NCBI RefSeq assembly: GCF_014490485.1
Contig: NZ_JACTVA010000007.1
Coordinates: 1 to 64,000, forward strand
Source of the DNA: Teichococcus aerophilus
GTDB lineage: Bacteria > Pseudomonadota > Alphaproteobacteria > Acetobacterales > Acetobacteraceae
DNA length: 64,000 nt
Reading direction: 5' to 3'
Below the pieces are notes generated by a model. The model saw only the letters and a list, made by a program, of their open reading frames with translations. It was not told where the DNA came from and did no database searches. Each line of letters opens with the position of its first letter. The first letter of the stretch is position 1. Both the position numbers and the translations under genes were made by a program. Positions 32,155 to 40,763 of this stretch are shown here, in pieces.

Positions 32155-33552
32155 ATGCGTTCGCTCAGCTTCGCCGTCCGCTTGCCCTTGGTCGTCGGCC
32201 TGGCGGTCTTCGTATCCTCCATCTGCACGACGCACCTGGCCGTGCATGTGATGCAGCGGGAGATGGAGCAGGAGATCGTCCGGCTGGCGGATGTCTATAT
32301 GGACAGCCTCTCCGGTGCCGCCCTGCCGCCGCTGCGCTCCGGCGACTTCCAGGCGCTGGCGGCGACGCTGGAGCGCGGGATGGGCTTCCAGCAGGGCATC
32401 GGCGATCTCGCCATCGTCGTCGCGGACCGGCAGGGGCGTGTGCTGGCGCAAGCGGGGGAGGCACGCGGCACGCCGCCGCTGGCCCAGGGCCTGCTGGGCA
32501 CGCAGTGGATCTTCAACGAGCGGGAGGACACGGCCTGGGCGCAGAAGGAGTTGCTGGAGGATGGCCAGGCCATCGCCCTGGTGGCGGTGCAACTGGCCTT
32601 CCCGCAACAGGCGGCGCGGCGCAGCCAACTGGTCTGGGTGCTCAGCGTGGTCGATTTCCTGCTGGCCGGCACGGCGGCGCTGATCGCCGCCATCTTCTCC
32701 CGCAAGCTGATGAAGCCGTTCTTCGCCGTGACGGCCGCGTTGAGCCGCGCCGGCGCCGGGGGGTTTGAGCCGTTGAACACCAGCAGCGCCGGGTGGGGGC
32801 GGGATGTCGAGGCCAACCGCCTCGCCCAGGCCTTCAACAGCATGATCGCCAGCTTGCGGGAGCGGGAGGAGCTGGCCATCCGGCTGGCGGACCGGGAACG
32901 CGCGGCGGTGCTCGGCCGCCTCTCCGCCAGCCTGGCACATGAGGTGCGCAACCCCCTGGCCGGGATGCTGACGGCGTTGGATACCATCCGCCTCTTCGGC
33001 GCCGACCGCGCGGCGCGGGAACGGGCGGTGGACCTTGTGGAACGCGGCCTGCGGCAGATCGAGGCCGTGGTGCGCACCACGCTGGCAGCCCACCGGCAGG
33101 ACGAGGAAGGCCGCCCGCTATCCGCCGCCGACCTGGAAGACCTAAAACTACTGGTGCTGCCGGAGGCGCGCCGGCGCGGCGTCGGCCTGGGCTGGGAGAT
33201 CGATCTGCCGCGCCCGTTCCAGGCCGATGCGCTGCGGGTGCGGCAATTGCTGCTGAACCTGCTGCTGAACGCCGTCACCGCTTCCCCCGCCGGCCGACAC
33301 GTCTCCCTCGCCGTGACGCGGGAGGGGGAGGACATGCTGGTGCGGGTGGAGGACGAGGCCGGTGGCCTGCCGCCGGAGGGCGTGGAGGTGCTCTCCGGCC
33401 TCGCCTCCGCCCAGGGGTTGGAGGGACGGCTGGGGCTGGAGATTGCGGCACAGCTTGCGGCGGCGCTGGATGCCACGATCACCGTCGTGCCCGGCGGTGC
33501 CGGCAGCCTGATCCTGCTGCGAATTCCCAGCCGGGCGGAGGGCAGGCCATGA
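32155..33552 (+). CDS. Membrane sensor histidine kinase
   Basis: 465 residues. Transmembrane segments at about 8-26 and 159-181 flank a periplasmic sensor of about 130 residues, followed by a HAMP-like linker. The H-box LSASLAHEVRNPLAG places the phospho-acceptor at His262. The N-box is LLLNLLLNAVTAS and the G-box EDEAGGLPPEG. It should sense an external carboxylate, as DctB or TctE do, and phosphorylate the NtrC-type regulator encoded next (4-bp overlap). The ATG at 32155 is preferred although AGGAGG is 14 bases away; GTG 32131 is an alternative. It is co-oriented with tctB-tctA. Confidence 0.9.
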   Translation: MRSLSFAVRLPLVVGLAVFVSSICTTHLAVHVMQREMEQEIVRLADVYMDSLSGAALPPLRSGDFQALAATLERGMGFQQGIGDLAIVVADRQGRVLAQAGEARGTPPLAQGLLGTQWIFNEREDTAWAQKELLEDGQAIALVAVQLAFPQQAARRSQLVWVLSVVDFLLAGTAALIAAIFSRKLMKPFFAVTAALSRAGAGGFEPLNTSSAGWGRDVEANRLAQAFNSMIASLREREELAIRLADRERAAVLGRLSASLAHEVRNPLAGMLTALDTIRLFGADRAARERAVDLVERGLRQIEAVVRTTLAAHRQDEEGRPLSAADLEDLKLLVLPEARRRGVGLGWEIDLPRPFQADALRVRQLLLNLLLNAVTASPAGRHVSLAVTREGEDMLVRVEDEAGGLPPEGVEVLSGLASAQGLEGRLGLEIAAQLAAALDATITVVPGGAGSLILLRIPSRAEGRP

Positions 33553-34862
33553 CCGCCGACCGCCGCTCCCTCATCCTGATCGAGGATGACCTCGTGCTGG
33601 GTGAATCCCTGGTCCAGCGCCTGACGCTGGAAGGCATCCGCACCCATTGGGCCAGCAGCGTGAAGGAGGGGGAGGCGCTGCTGCGCCAGCACCGCCCGGG
33701 CCTGATCGTCTGCGACATCCGCCTGCCGGATGGCAGCGGCGAAGAGCTGCTGACACGGCTGATGCCGGAGATCGGCGGCACGCCCATCATCGTCGTCACC
33801 GCCTTTGGCGATGTCGCGCAGGCCGTGCGGCTGCTGCGGGCCGGCGCCGATGACTATGTGGAGAAGCCGTTCCCGGCGCAGCTGCTGATCGACAAGCTGG
33901 CGGCCTTCGCCAGCTGGACGCCGCCTTCCGACCCACCGGTGAACGGTGCGGGCTGGAGTTCCCCGGCGATGCAGACGCTGAACCGGCAGTTGCAGAAGCT
34001 GGGCGCGGTGGAGACCAGCGTGCTGCTGAGCGGCGAGAGCGGCGCCGGCAAGGAGGTCGCCGCGCGCCGCCTGCACGACCTTGGCCCCCGGGCCGCCGCG
34101 CCGTTCCTCGGCGTCAATTGTTCCGCCATCCCGACGGAGCTGTTCGAGAGCCAGGTCTTCGGCCATGAGCGCGGCGCCTTCACCGGCGCCACGGAGCGGC
34201 GCGCCGGCCTGGCCGAGCAGGCCGGCGCTGGCACGCTGTTCCTCGATGAGGTGGCGGAGTTGGGGCCGCAATCCCAGGCCAAGCTGCTGCGGCTGTTGCA
34301 GGAACGCCGCTTCACCCGCCTCGGCGGGCATGAGGAGCTGGAGCTGCGCGCGCGCATCGTCGCCGCCAGCAACGCGGAACTCCGCAAGCGGGTGGCCGAT
34401 GGCCGCTTCCGCGAGGATTTGTACTACCGCCTGGCCGTGGTGGAACTGAGCCTACCGCCGCTGCGCGAGCGGCCGGAGGATCTTGGCCAGCTGGCCGCGC
34501 ACTTCCTCGGCCACTTCGCGACAGCCCTGGGGCGGGACGAGCCGGAGATCAGCGCCGCGGCGTTCGACGCGCTGCTGGCGCATCACTGGCCCGGCAACGT
34601 GCGGGAACTCCGCAACCGCATAGAGCGCGCGATGGTGCTGGGGGAGGGCGCGCGGCTGGAACCCGCCGACCTGTTCCCCGAGCACCGCGCGCGGGAGGCG
34701 CCGCCACTGTCCCTGTCCGACGCCAGGGATGCGGCGGAGCGCCAACACATTCGCCAGATCCTGGCCCGCAGCGGCAACAGGATCAACGAAGCCGCGCAGA
34801 TGCTGGGCATATCGCGGACCACGATGTGGGAGAGGATGCGCCGCCTCGGCATCAAGGAATGA
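33549..34862 (+). CDS. NtrC-family sigma-54-dependent response regulator
   Basis: 437 residues. The receiver domain (1-120) has acidic residues IEDD (11-14), phospho-acceptor Asp56 (VCDIRLPDG) and Lys in YVEKPF. The AAA+ domain (about 140-365) has Walker A GESGAGKEVAARR, the sigma-54 contact loop GAFTGA (in HERGAFTGATERR), Walker B LFLDEVAEL and arginine-rich sensor segments. The C-terminal Fis-type helix-turn-helix is NEAAQMLGISRTTMWERMRRLGI. With an intact GAFTGA it should activate RpoN promoters, most likely the one at 31964-31980. It is coupled to the kinase gene. Confidence 0.94.
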   Translation: MTADRRSLILIEDDLVLGESLVQRLTLEGIRTHWASSVKEGEALLRQHRPGLIVCDIRLPDGSGEELLTRLMPEIGGTPIIVVTAFGDVAQAVRLLRAGADDYVEKPFPAQLLIDKLAAFASWTPPSDPPVNGAGWSSPAMQTLNRQLQKLGAVETSVLLSGESGAGKEVAARRLHDLGPRAAAPFLGVNCSAIPTELFESQVFGHERGAFTGATERRAGLAEQAGAGTLFLDEVAELGPQSQAKLLRLLQERRFTRLGGHEELELRARIVAASNAELRKRVADGRFREDLYYRLAVVELSLPPLRERPEDLGQLAAHFLGHFATALGRDEPEISAAAFDALLAHHWPGNVRELRNRIERAMVLGEGARLEPADLFPEHRAREAPPLSLSDARDAAERQHIRQILARSGNRINEAAQMLGISRTTMWERMRRLGIKE

Positions 34863-34892
34863 GGCGGCGCCGTTCAACGGGGAGACTGAGGT

Positions 34893-35342
34893 TTGAGACG
34901 AGCAAGAGACTTGGCGGACATCATCGGCGGCGTCGCCCTGATAGGCGGCGGCGCGTGGTTCGTGCTGCATTCCACCGGCTATAACATGGGCACGCTGCGC
35001 CGCATGGGGCCCGGCTACTTCCCGGTCATCATCGGCTCCCTGGTCTGCCTGTTCGGCATCCTCGTTATGGTGCCTGCCATGTTCCGCCAGGGCACACTGC
35101 CGGTGCCGGACTGGCGGCCCTTCGTGGCCATCTGCCTCTCCGTCCTTGTCTTCGCGCTGGTGGTGGAGAGGCTGGGCCTGGTGCCGGCCACGGTCTGCCT
35201 GACCTTCGTCGCCGCGCTGGCTGAGCGGGTGAAGCCGCTGCAGGTCGTGCTGCTGGCGGCCGGGCTCTGCGTCATCGGCGTCGTCGTCTTCTCAAAGGGG
35301 CTCGGTATTCCGATCCCCGCCTTCCGCTGGAACTTCTTCTGA
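34893..35342 (+). CDS. tctB: TctB-type small permease subunit
   Basis: 149 residues with four hydrophobic segments: IIGGVALIGGGAWFVL near 10-25, YFPVIIGSLVCLFGILVMVP, FVAICLSVLVFALVV and VVLLAAGLCVIGVVVF. The MGPGYFP motif is typical of TctB. The start is a TTG at 34893 preceded by GGGGAGACTGAGG. It forms the membrane complex with TctA, whose start overlaps its stop by one base. The pair must work with a separately encoded periplasmic TctC. Confidence 0.9.
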   Translation: MRRARDLADIIGGVALIGGGAWFVLHSTGYNMGTLRRMGPGYFPVIIGSLVCLFGILVMVPAMFRQGTLPVPDWRPFVAICLSVLVFALVVERLGLVPATVCLTFVAALAERVKPLQVVLLAAGLCVIGVVVFSKGLGIPIPAFRWNFF

Positions 35343-36862
35343 TGGAGATGTTCGCCAACCTGGCGCTGGGCTTCCAGGAAGCCTTCGCCTACCAGAACCT
35401 GCTTTACTGTTTCATCGGCGTCTTCCTTGGCACCTTCATCGGCGTGCTGCCGGGCATCGGGCCGCTGGCGACCATCTCGATGCTGCTGCCGCTGACCTTC
35501 CACGTGCCGCCGACGGCGGCGCTGGTCATGCTGGCCGGCATCTACTACGGCGCGCAGTACGGCGGCTCCACCGCCTCCATCCTGATGAACCTGCCGGGAA
35601 CGCCGGCCGCCGCCGTGGTCTGCCTGGATGGCTACCCGATGGCCAAGAAGGGCCGGGCCGGCGTCGCGCTGTTCATGACGACGATCGCCTCCTTCGTCGG
35701 CAGCACCATCGGCATCATCGTCCTCACCGCCTTCTCCCCGGCGCTGGCCGGTGTCGCGCTGGCCTTCGGCCCGGCGGATTATTTCTCCATGATGCTGCTG
35801 GGCCTGGTGGCCGCTGCCGCGTTGGCGCAAGGGTCGCCTGCCAAGGGCATCGCGATGGTGCTGGTCGGGCTGGCGCTCGGCGTCGTCGGCACGGATGTGC
35901 AGACGGGCGCGCAGCGCTTCACCTTCGGCATCCCGCAACTGGCGGACGGCTTCAACCTCGTCGCGCTCGCCATGGGGCTGTTCGGCGTCTCGGAAGTCAT
36001 CACCAGCATCCAGCGCATGCGCACCGTCAACAAGCAGAAGCAGGAGAAGATCACTCTCCGCTCCATGGTGCCGAACAAGGACGACGTCCGGCAATCCTGG
36101 CCGGCCATGCTGCGCGGCAGCGGCGTCGGCTCCTTCTTCGGCACGCTGCCGGGCGCCGGCACCACCATCGCCGCCTTCATCGCCTATGCGGTGGAAAAGC
36201 GCATCGCCCGCAAGCCGGAACGCTTCGGCCACGGCGCCGTGGAAGGCATCAGCGCGCCGGAAGCCGCCAGCAACGCGTCCGCCCAGACCGCCTTCATCCC
36301 CACGTTGACACTGGGCATCCCGGGCGACGCGGTGATGGCGCTGATGCTGGGCGCGATGATCATCCAGGGCATCCAGCCCGGGCCGTCCCTGGTGACGGAG
36401 CATCCGCAACTGTTCTGGGGGCTGATCGCCAGCTTCTGGATCGGCAACGTGCTGCTGGTCATCCTGAACATCCCGCTGATCGGCATGTGGGTGCGGATGC
36501 TGCGCATCCCGTACAGCATCCTGTATCCGTCGATCCTGCTGTTCATTTGCATCGGCGTGTTCAGCGTCAACAACAGCGCCTTCGACGTGCTGCTGGTGAT
36601 GGGCTTCGGCGTGTTCGGCTATGCCATGACGCTGCTGAAGTTCGAGCCCGCGCCGCTGGTGCTGGGCTTCATCCTCGGCCCGCTGATGGAAGAGCATCTG
36701 CGCCGGGCGATGCTGCTCTCTCGCGGCGATGCGATGATCTTCCTACAGCGGCCGATCAGCGCCGGGTTCCTGACCGTGACGACGCTGCTGCTGGCCTGGT
36801 CGCTGTTCTCGGCCATCCGCATGCAGCGCAAGGCGCGGCGGGAGCTGGCGGCGGCGGAGTAA
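35342..36862 (+). CDS. tctA: TctA-type large permease subunit
   Basis: 506 residues and about twelve membrane segments. The duplicated TctA loop motifs are present: GVLPGIGPLATISMLLPL (about 37-54) in the first half and GTLPGAGTTIAAFIAYAVEK (about 264-283) in the second, plus YGGSTASILMNLPGTPAA and TLGIPGDAVMALMLGAMI. It drives sodium- or proton-coupled carboxylate uptake with TctB and a TctC receptor. No TctC gene lies in this operon; candidates are at 1881, 17223 and 27956. It ends at a strong bidirectional hairpin. Confidence 0.95.
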   Translation: MEMFANLALGFQEAFAYQNLLYCFIGVFLGTFIGVLPGIGPLATISMLLPLTFHVPPTAALVMLAGIYYGAQYGGSTASILMNLPGTPAAAVVCLDGYPMAKKGRAGVALFMTTIASFVGSTIGIIVLTAFSPALAGVALAFGPADYFSMMLLGLVAAAALAQGSPAKGIAMVLVGLALGVVGTDVQTGAQRFTFGIPQLADGFNLVALAMGLFGVSEVITSIQRMRTVNKQKQEKITLRSMVPNKDDVRQSWPAMLRGSGVGSFFGTLPGAGTTIAAFIAYAVEKRIARKPERFGHGAVEGISAPEAASNASAQTAFIPTLTLGIPGDAVMALMLGAMIIQGIQPGPSLVTEHPQLFWGLIASFWIGNVLLVILNIPLIGMWVRMLRIPYSILYPSILLFICIGVFSVNNSAFDVLLVMGFGVFGYAMTLLKFEPAPLVLGFILGPLMEEHLRRAMLLSRGDAMIFLQRPISAGFLTVTTLLLAWSLFSAIRMQRKARRELAAAE

Positions 36863-36875
36863 CGCTGGCCCATAC

Positions 36876-36900
36876 CCCGCCCCGGCCACGCCGGGGCGGG
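36876..36900. terminator. Bidirectional hairpin between tctA and TRAP receptor gene
   Basis: A perfect 11-bp stem, CCCGCCCCGGC (36876-36886) with GCCGGGGCGGG (36890-36900), and a 3-nt loop lie between convergent genes. Confidence 0.7.
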
Positions 36901-36912
36901 TCCTCCGGCGGC

Positions 36913-37902
36913 TCAGGCCGCCGCAAGCGCCTCGATCCGCGCCAGTCCGCCGACCTTGGGGGCGAGGCTGGCCCAGACGGGGCGGGCGCCCTGGCGCCAC
37001 GCCTCCAGGTCCTGCGGCACGATGTGGTGGCCGCCGGCGGCGAGGGCGATGCGGACGGCATCGGCCTCGGACGCCACGACCAATTGGTCAAAATACAGCG
37101 CGGCCTCTGCCACCACCTCGGACAACACCGCCTGCTGCTCCGGCTTCAACGTCCGCCAGAAGACCGGGGAGAAATAGACGGCGCCAGCCGCCCAGATATG
37201 CCCGGTCTCGATCAGGTAGGGCACCACCTCGTTCAGCTTGAAGCCGACATACGGGCCCTTGGTCAGGTCCATCATGTCCACCACGCCGCTCTTCAGCGCG
37301 TTGTAGGTGTCGGTGATGGGAATGGGCGTCGGGTTGGCGCCATAGGCACGCCATAGCTCGGTATGCAGCGGGCTCTGGATAGCGCGGATGCGCTTGCCGG
37401 ACAGTTGTGTGGGCAGGGTAATCGGCTCCTTCGCCAGCAGTTGGCGGGCGCCGTAGTTGATGTAAGCGGGGACGACGAAGCCCTGCCGGGCGAACTTGCC
37501 GCGGAACTCCTCGCCCAGTGGGCCGTCCAGCACCCGGCGCACATGCGCGCCGTCCCGGAACACGAAGGGCGCGTCGAGGATCTGCGCTTCCGGCAGCCAG
37601 GTGGAGAGGATGGACATGGTGGCGATGCCGCCCTGCACGGAGCCCAGGCGCACGCCTTCCGCCACCTCCTTCTCGCCGCCCAGCGCCGCGTTCTGCACGA
37701 TGCGGATGTCGAACTGGCCGGGCAGGCGGGCGTTCACCTGTTCACGGATGCGCAGCCAGATCCGCGTCTCCGGCGCATCGGGGCCGAAGAGGGATGCCAC
37801 GGTCACCACCCGCCCCGCCGCCCGCGCGGTGCGTGCGTGGGACAAAGCCGGGGCAAGGGCAAGCAGGCCGAGGCCAAGGCGGCGGCGATCCAGCAGAAGC
37901 AT
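36913..37902 (-). CDS. TRAP transporter periplasmic receptor (DctP family)
   Basis: 329 residues with a LDRRRLGLGLLALAPALSHARTARA signal region, then mature segments ARLPGQFDIRIVQNAALGGEKEVAEGVRLG, PFVFRDGAHVRRVLDGPLG, PTQLSGKRIRAIQSPLH (with the Arg expected to bind the ligand carboxylate) and ALKSGVVDMMD. It binds an organic acid for the fused TRAP permease encoded just upstream (35 bp). The ATG at 37902 has AAGGA in place. Confidence 0.93.
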   Translation of the reverse strand: MLLLDRRRLGLGLLALAPALSHARTARAAGRVVTVASLFGPDAPETRIWLRIREQVNARLPGQFDIRIVQNAALGGEKEVAEGVRLGSVQGGIATMSILSTWLPEAQILDAPFVFRDGAHVRRVLDGPLGEEFRGKFARQGFVVPAYINYGARQLLAKEPITLPTQLSGKRIRAIQSPLHTELWRAYGANPTPIPITDTYNALKSGVVDMMDLTKGPYVGFKLNEVVPYLIETGHIWAAGAVYFSPVFWRTLKPEQQAVLSEVVAEAALYFDQLVVASEADAVRIALAAGGHHIVPQDLEAWRQGARPVWASLAPKVGGLARIEALAAA

Positions 37903-37937
37903 GGCGAAGTCCTTGTCGCGTTGGGGCCAGGGGCGAT

Positions 37938-39755
37938 TCACAGGAGGGGCCAGAGCACGGCGCCGGTGGCCAGTAGCGCCGTGGCCGCAATCAACGCCAG
38001 CAGCAGCGGGTTGCAGGCGCGGAAGACGGAATCGGCGCTGACGCCGGTCAGTCCGGCGGAGACGAAGACCAGCATGCCGACCGGCGGCGTCAGCCCGCCG
38101 ATCATCAGGTTGATGACCAGGATGACGCCGTAATGCACCGGGTCGATCCCCATGGCGGCGGCAACAGGAATCAACAGCGGGCCAAACAACAGAATGCCGG
38201 CGCCGGTATCCAGCGCCATGCCCGCCAGCAGCAGGAGAAGGTTGGAGATCAGCATGAACATGACCGGGTTGCTGCCGAACCCCGCCAGCCATTGCGTCGC
38301 CCAATCCCCCACCTGGTCCACCGCCAGCAGGAAGGTGAAGGGGGCGGAGGCGGCGATCAGCAGACCGATGGCGGCCGTCTCCACAGCCGCGTCCTCCAGC
38401 ACCCGCAGGATGCCGCGGGGAGTGATGGAGCGCATGGCGCAGCACACCACCAGCGCGTAGAGCGCCGCGACGGCTGCGGCTTCCGTCGTCGTGACGACGC
38501 CGAAGCGGATGCCCAGCACGACGACGCAGGCGAGGCCGAGGGCCGGCAGCGCATCCCGCAGCGCCAGCAGCCGCTGCTTGCCCGTTGCGCGGGCCGAGGG
38601 CGTCGCGGCGTCCCGCGCCGTCAGGTGCAGGGCGATGGCGAGGGCGGCGGCCAGCACCAGTCCAGCGAAGAACCCGCACACCATCAGGCTGCCGACGGAG
38701 AGGTTGGTGACCGCCGTGGCCAGCATCAGGAACGCGATGGAGGGCGGGATGATATTGTCCAGCAGCGAGGTGGCGGCGACGATGGCGGCGGCCTGCGGCG
38801 GCGAGTAGCCGCGCGCCATCAGCGCCGGCACCATGACCTTGGCGCCGAAGGCCGCATTGGCGATGGAGGAGCCGGAGGCGCCGGAGAAGAACACGCTGGT
38901 CAGTAGCGTCGTCTGCGCGATGCCGCCGCGCCAGTGCCCCACCAGCGCCGCCGCCAACCGCACGAACTGATGCGCCAGCCCACCGGCCGTCAGGAAGCCA
39001 CCGGCCAGCAGGAAGAACGGGATAGCCAGCAGCAGGAAGCCGCTGACGCCGGAGACGGCGTTCTGCACGATGGCGGGCTCCGGGAGCAGGCTGCCGAAGG
39101 GAATGGCCAGGGAGGCGCCGAGGATCAACGCATGCGCGGTCGGCGCCCCGATCGCCAGCGCCGCCAACGCCACCAGGCTGGCAACGAGCGACGGTGCGCC
39201 CACCGGCTCCGCCAGCAGCAGGCTGGCGGCGGTGTAGCTGGCGATGCCGGTCGCCACGGCCAGCAGGGCATGGCGGGCGCCGCGTTGTGCGGTGGCCTGC
39301 ACCGCCGCCGCCACCGCCGTCATGCCGCCGGCGAACAGCATGAAGGCGTAGCGCACCCATTCCGGCAGGCCGAGCGAGGGGGAGGTGCCGCCGATCAACG
39401 CGATGGCCGCCATGCTGCCGAAGGCCAGCACCAGCCCGGCATGCACCACCACCGCATCCGCCAGCAGGTCCGCCACCCGGCGGGCGGCGGGCGGCAGGCG
39501 GCCGGTCAGGCTGTCCAGCTTCATCGCCAGGGCGCTGCCGGAGACCAGCGGCGCCCCCAGTGCGATCAGCGCGACGTGCAGCCAGATCGCCAGTTCATCC
39601 GCGCCGAGGAACGACGTGGCGAAGAGGTAGCGCGCCACCACGGAGACCAGCACCAGGGCCAGCAGCGCCGCCAGCAACAGCCCGGCCACGCGCCGCAGCA
39701 ACCGGACGGCGCCCTGCACCAGGGCACCGGCCGGTGTTTCAGGCAAGGAAGCCAT
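37938..39755 (-). CDS. Fused TRAP permease (DctQ-DctM in one chain)
   Basis: 605 residues. The N-terminal part (about 1-165) has the four-helix small-subunit pattern, including VVARYLFATSFLGADELAIWL. From about 185 the large DctM-type subunit follows with roughly twelve segments, FFSGASGSSIANAAFGA, IVAATSLLDNIIPPSIAFLML and INLMIGGLTPPVGMLVFV. It imports an organic acid with sodium coupling. It sits between the NIPSNAP gene (8 bp) and the receptor gene in one minus-strand operon. Confidence 0.93.
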   Translation of the reverse strand: MASLPETPAGALVQGAVRLLRRVAGLLLAALLALVLVSVVARYLFATSFLGADELAIWLHVALIALGAPLVSGSALAMKLDSLTGRLPPAARRVADLLADAVVVHAGLVLAFGSMAAIALIGGTSPSLGLPEWVRYAFMLFAGGMTAVAAAVQATAQRGARHALLAVATGIASYTAASLLLAEPVGAPSLVASLVALAALAIGAPTAHALILGASLAIPFGSLLPEPAIVQNAVSGVSGFLLLAIPFFLLAGGFLTAGGLAHQFVRLAAALVGHWRGGIAQTTLLTSVFFSGASGSSIANAAFGAKVMVPALMARGYSPPQAAAIVAATSLLDNIIPPSIAFLMLATAVTNLSVGSLMVCGFFAGLVLAAALAIALHLTARDAATPSARATGKQRLLALRDALPALGLACVVVLGIRFGVVTTTEAAAVAALYALVVCCAMRSITPRGILRVLEDAAVETAAIGLLIAASAPFTFLLAVDQVGDWATQWLAGFGSNPVMFMLISNLLLLLAGMALDTGAGILLFGPLLIPVAAAMGIDPVHYGVILVINLMIGGLTPPVGMLVFVSAGLTGVSADSVFRACNPLLLALIAATALLATGAVLWPLL

Positions 39756-39763
39756 GCCCCCGG

Positions 39764-40078
39764 CTAACGCATCGGGGAGAAGGCGGTGGGCCGCAGGATG
39801 CGGCTATGCATCCGCGTGACGCAGTGGGAGGTCTTGGCGCGGAAGGCCAGCCAGGCGGGGTCGGCCTCCATGGCGGCGCGGCGGCGCTCCCGCTCGCCCA
39901 GGTTCTCATAGCGCCAGATATGGACCACCTCGTTGATCACGCCGACATCGGTGGTGAACCAGCCGACGAGGTCGCCCAGATGGCCGACCTGGATGGCCAT
40001 GCCCTCGGCCACATAGGTCTCCAGGTAGAATGTGAGCAGTTCCGGCTTCACCGTGTAGCTGCGCTCGTCGAGGATCAT
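39764..40078 (-). CDS. NIPSNAP-family small protein
   Basis: 104 residues starting MILDERSYTVKPELLTFYLETY, with VVHIWRYENLGERERRRAAMEADPAW, the classic NIPSNAP/ABM-like ferredoxin fold. The cytosolic role is unknown; such genes often accompany catabolic operons and may act as small oxygenase-, isomerase- or dehalogenase-like proteins. AGGAG precedes the ATG at 40078. It is the first gene of the TRAP operon, so it may act on the TRAP substrate. Confidence 0.88.
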   Translation of the reverse strand: MILDERSYTVKPELLTFYLETYVAEGMAIQVGHLGDLVGWFTTDVGVINEVVHIWRYENLGERERRRAAMEADPAWLAFRAKTSHCVTRMHSRILRPTAFSPMR

Positions 40079-40403
40079 CGGGGTCTCCTGGCCTGCTCCG
40101 CGCCCGGGTCCGGCCTGACGGGGGCGGACGGGGTTTGCAGATGTAGCGGCAGGCGGGCGCCAGCGCACGATGCGCCAGGCACAGGGCGGCCAATCGGCTG
40201 GGCTTATGCGGTGCAGGGGCCGGCAGGCCGTGGCTGCGTACCTGCCCCCGCTTCGCCCGCCCGGATCGCCAGGTCCGCCGCCCACGGCCGGACCATCCAT
40301 CCGGCCGAAGCGACACGTTCTCGCCACATCCATGCTCTGAGGTGCGCTGGGGCGGGGGCCGCCATCGGAGGCCCGTCACCCAGCGTCAGCGGGAGCAAGC
40401 AGG
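40079..40403. other. Gap without recognised gene
   Basis: 325 bp between the divergent NIPSNAP and small hypothetical genes. It presumably holds the TRAP-operon promoter, but no convincing -35/-10 pair or dyad was found. Confidence 0.4.
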
Positions 40404-40625
40404 ATGGTCGAACAGGATAAGGCCAGCGCCATCGCGGCCGCCAACCAGCGGGAGGTGGAGCGTGCGGCGAAGTCCGGCCGGAAGGCCAGCCGCCGCCAGC
40501 GGGTGGGTGAAGCGCTGGACACCGTGAACGACGTATCGACCTTCGCGGAGATCCTGTGGACGGTCGGCCGCGGCATCGGTGCCGTCGGGCGCATCGTCAT
40601 GAAGCTCGCCCGCTTCGACCACTAG
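40404..40625 (+). CDS. Small hypothetical protein
   Basis: 73 residues, highly charged in the first half (KASAIAAANQREVERAAKSG, then KASRRQRVGEAL) with an amphipathic or weakly hydrophobic end (ILWTVGRGIGAVGRIVMKLARF). GGGAGCAAGCAGG lies upstream of the ATG. I do not recognise it. Length, a single start and the ribosome site make it plausible, but it could be a chance frame. A dispersed repeat follows 40 bp downstream. Confidence 0.4.
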   Translation: MVEQDKASAIAAANQREVERAAKSGRKASRRQRVGEALDTVNDVSTFAEILWTVGRGIGAVGRIVMKLARFDH

Positions 40626-40665
40626 GACATTTCGACCACTGGGGCATAATGCGTTCAGGAAACGC

Positions 40666-40734
40666 GCTCTATGCCTCTGTCTAGTAAGGCGATTCAGGCT
40701 TTCGGTTATGCTACCGCAAGCCACCACGCTCCAG
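40666..40734 (+). repeat. Dispersed intergenic repeat, copy B
   Basis: About 68 bp similar to 30979-31046. The shared core is TTCAGGCTTTCGGTTATGC...GCAAGCCACCACGCTCCAG. It lies just past the SDR gene stop. Confidence 0.45.
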
Positions 40735-40763
40735 GGCGCCGCCTCCGCAGTCTGGAGCAGGGC

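Noticed and set aside
31812-32228. 138-codon minus-strand frame overlapping the sigma-54 promoter and kinase start.
   Set aside because: Composition is Arg/Pro/Gly-rich without domains, and it overlaps well-supported signals and the kinase gene.
36913-39360. 815-codon minus-strand frame spanning the TRAP receptor and part of the permease, suggesting a fusion.
   Set aside because: The upstream part is out of frame with the DctQM permease and is a shadow; the real receptor begins at the signal peptide at 37902.
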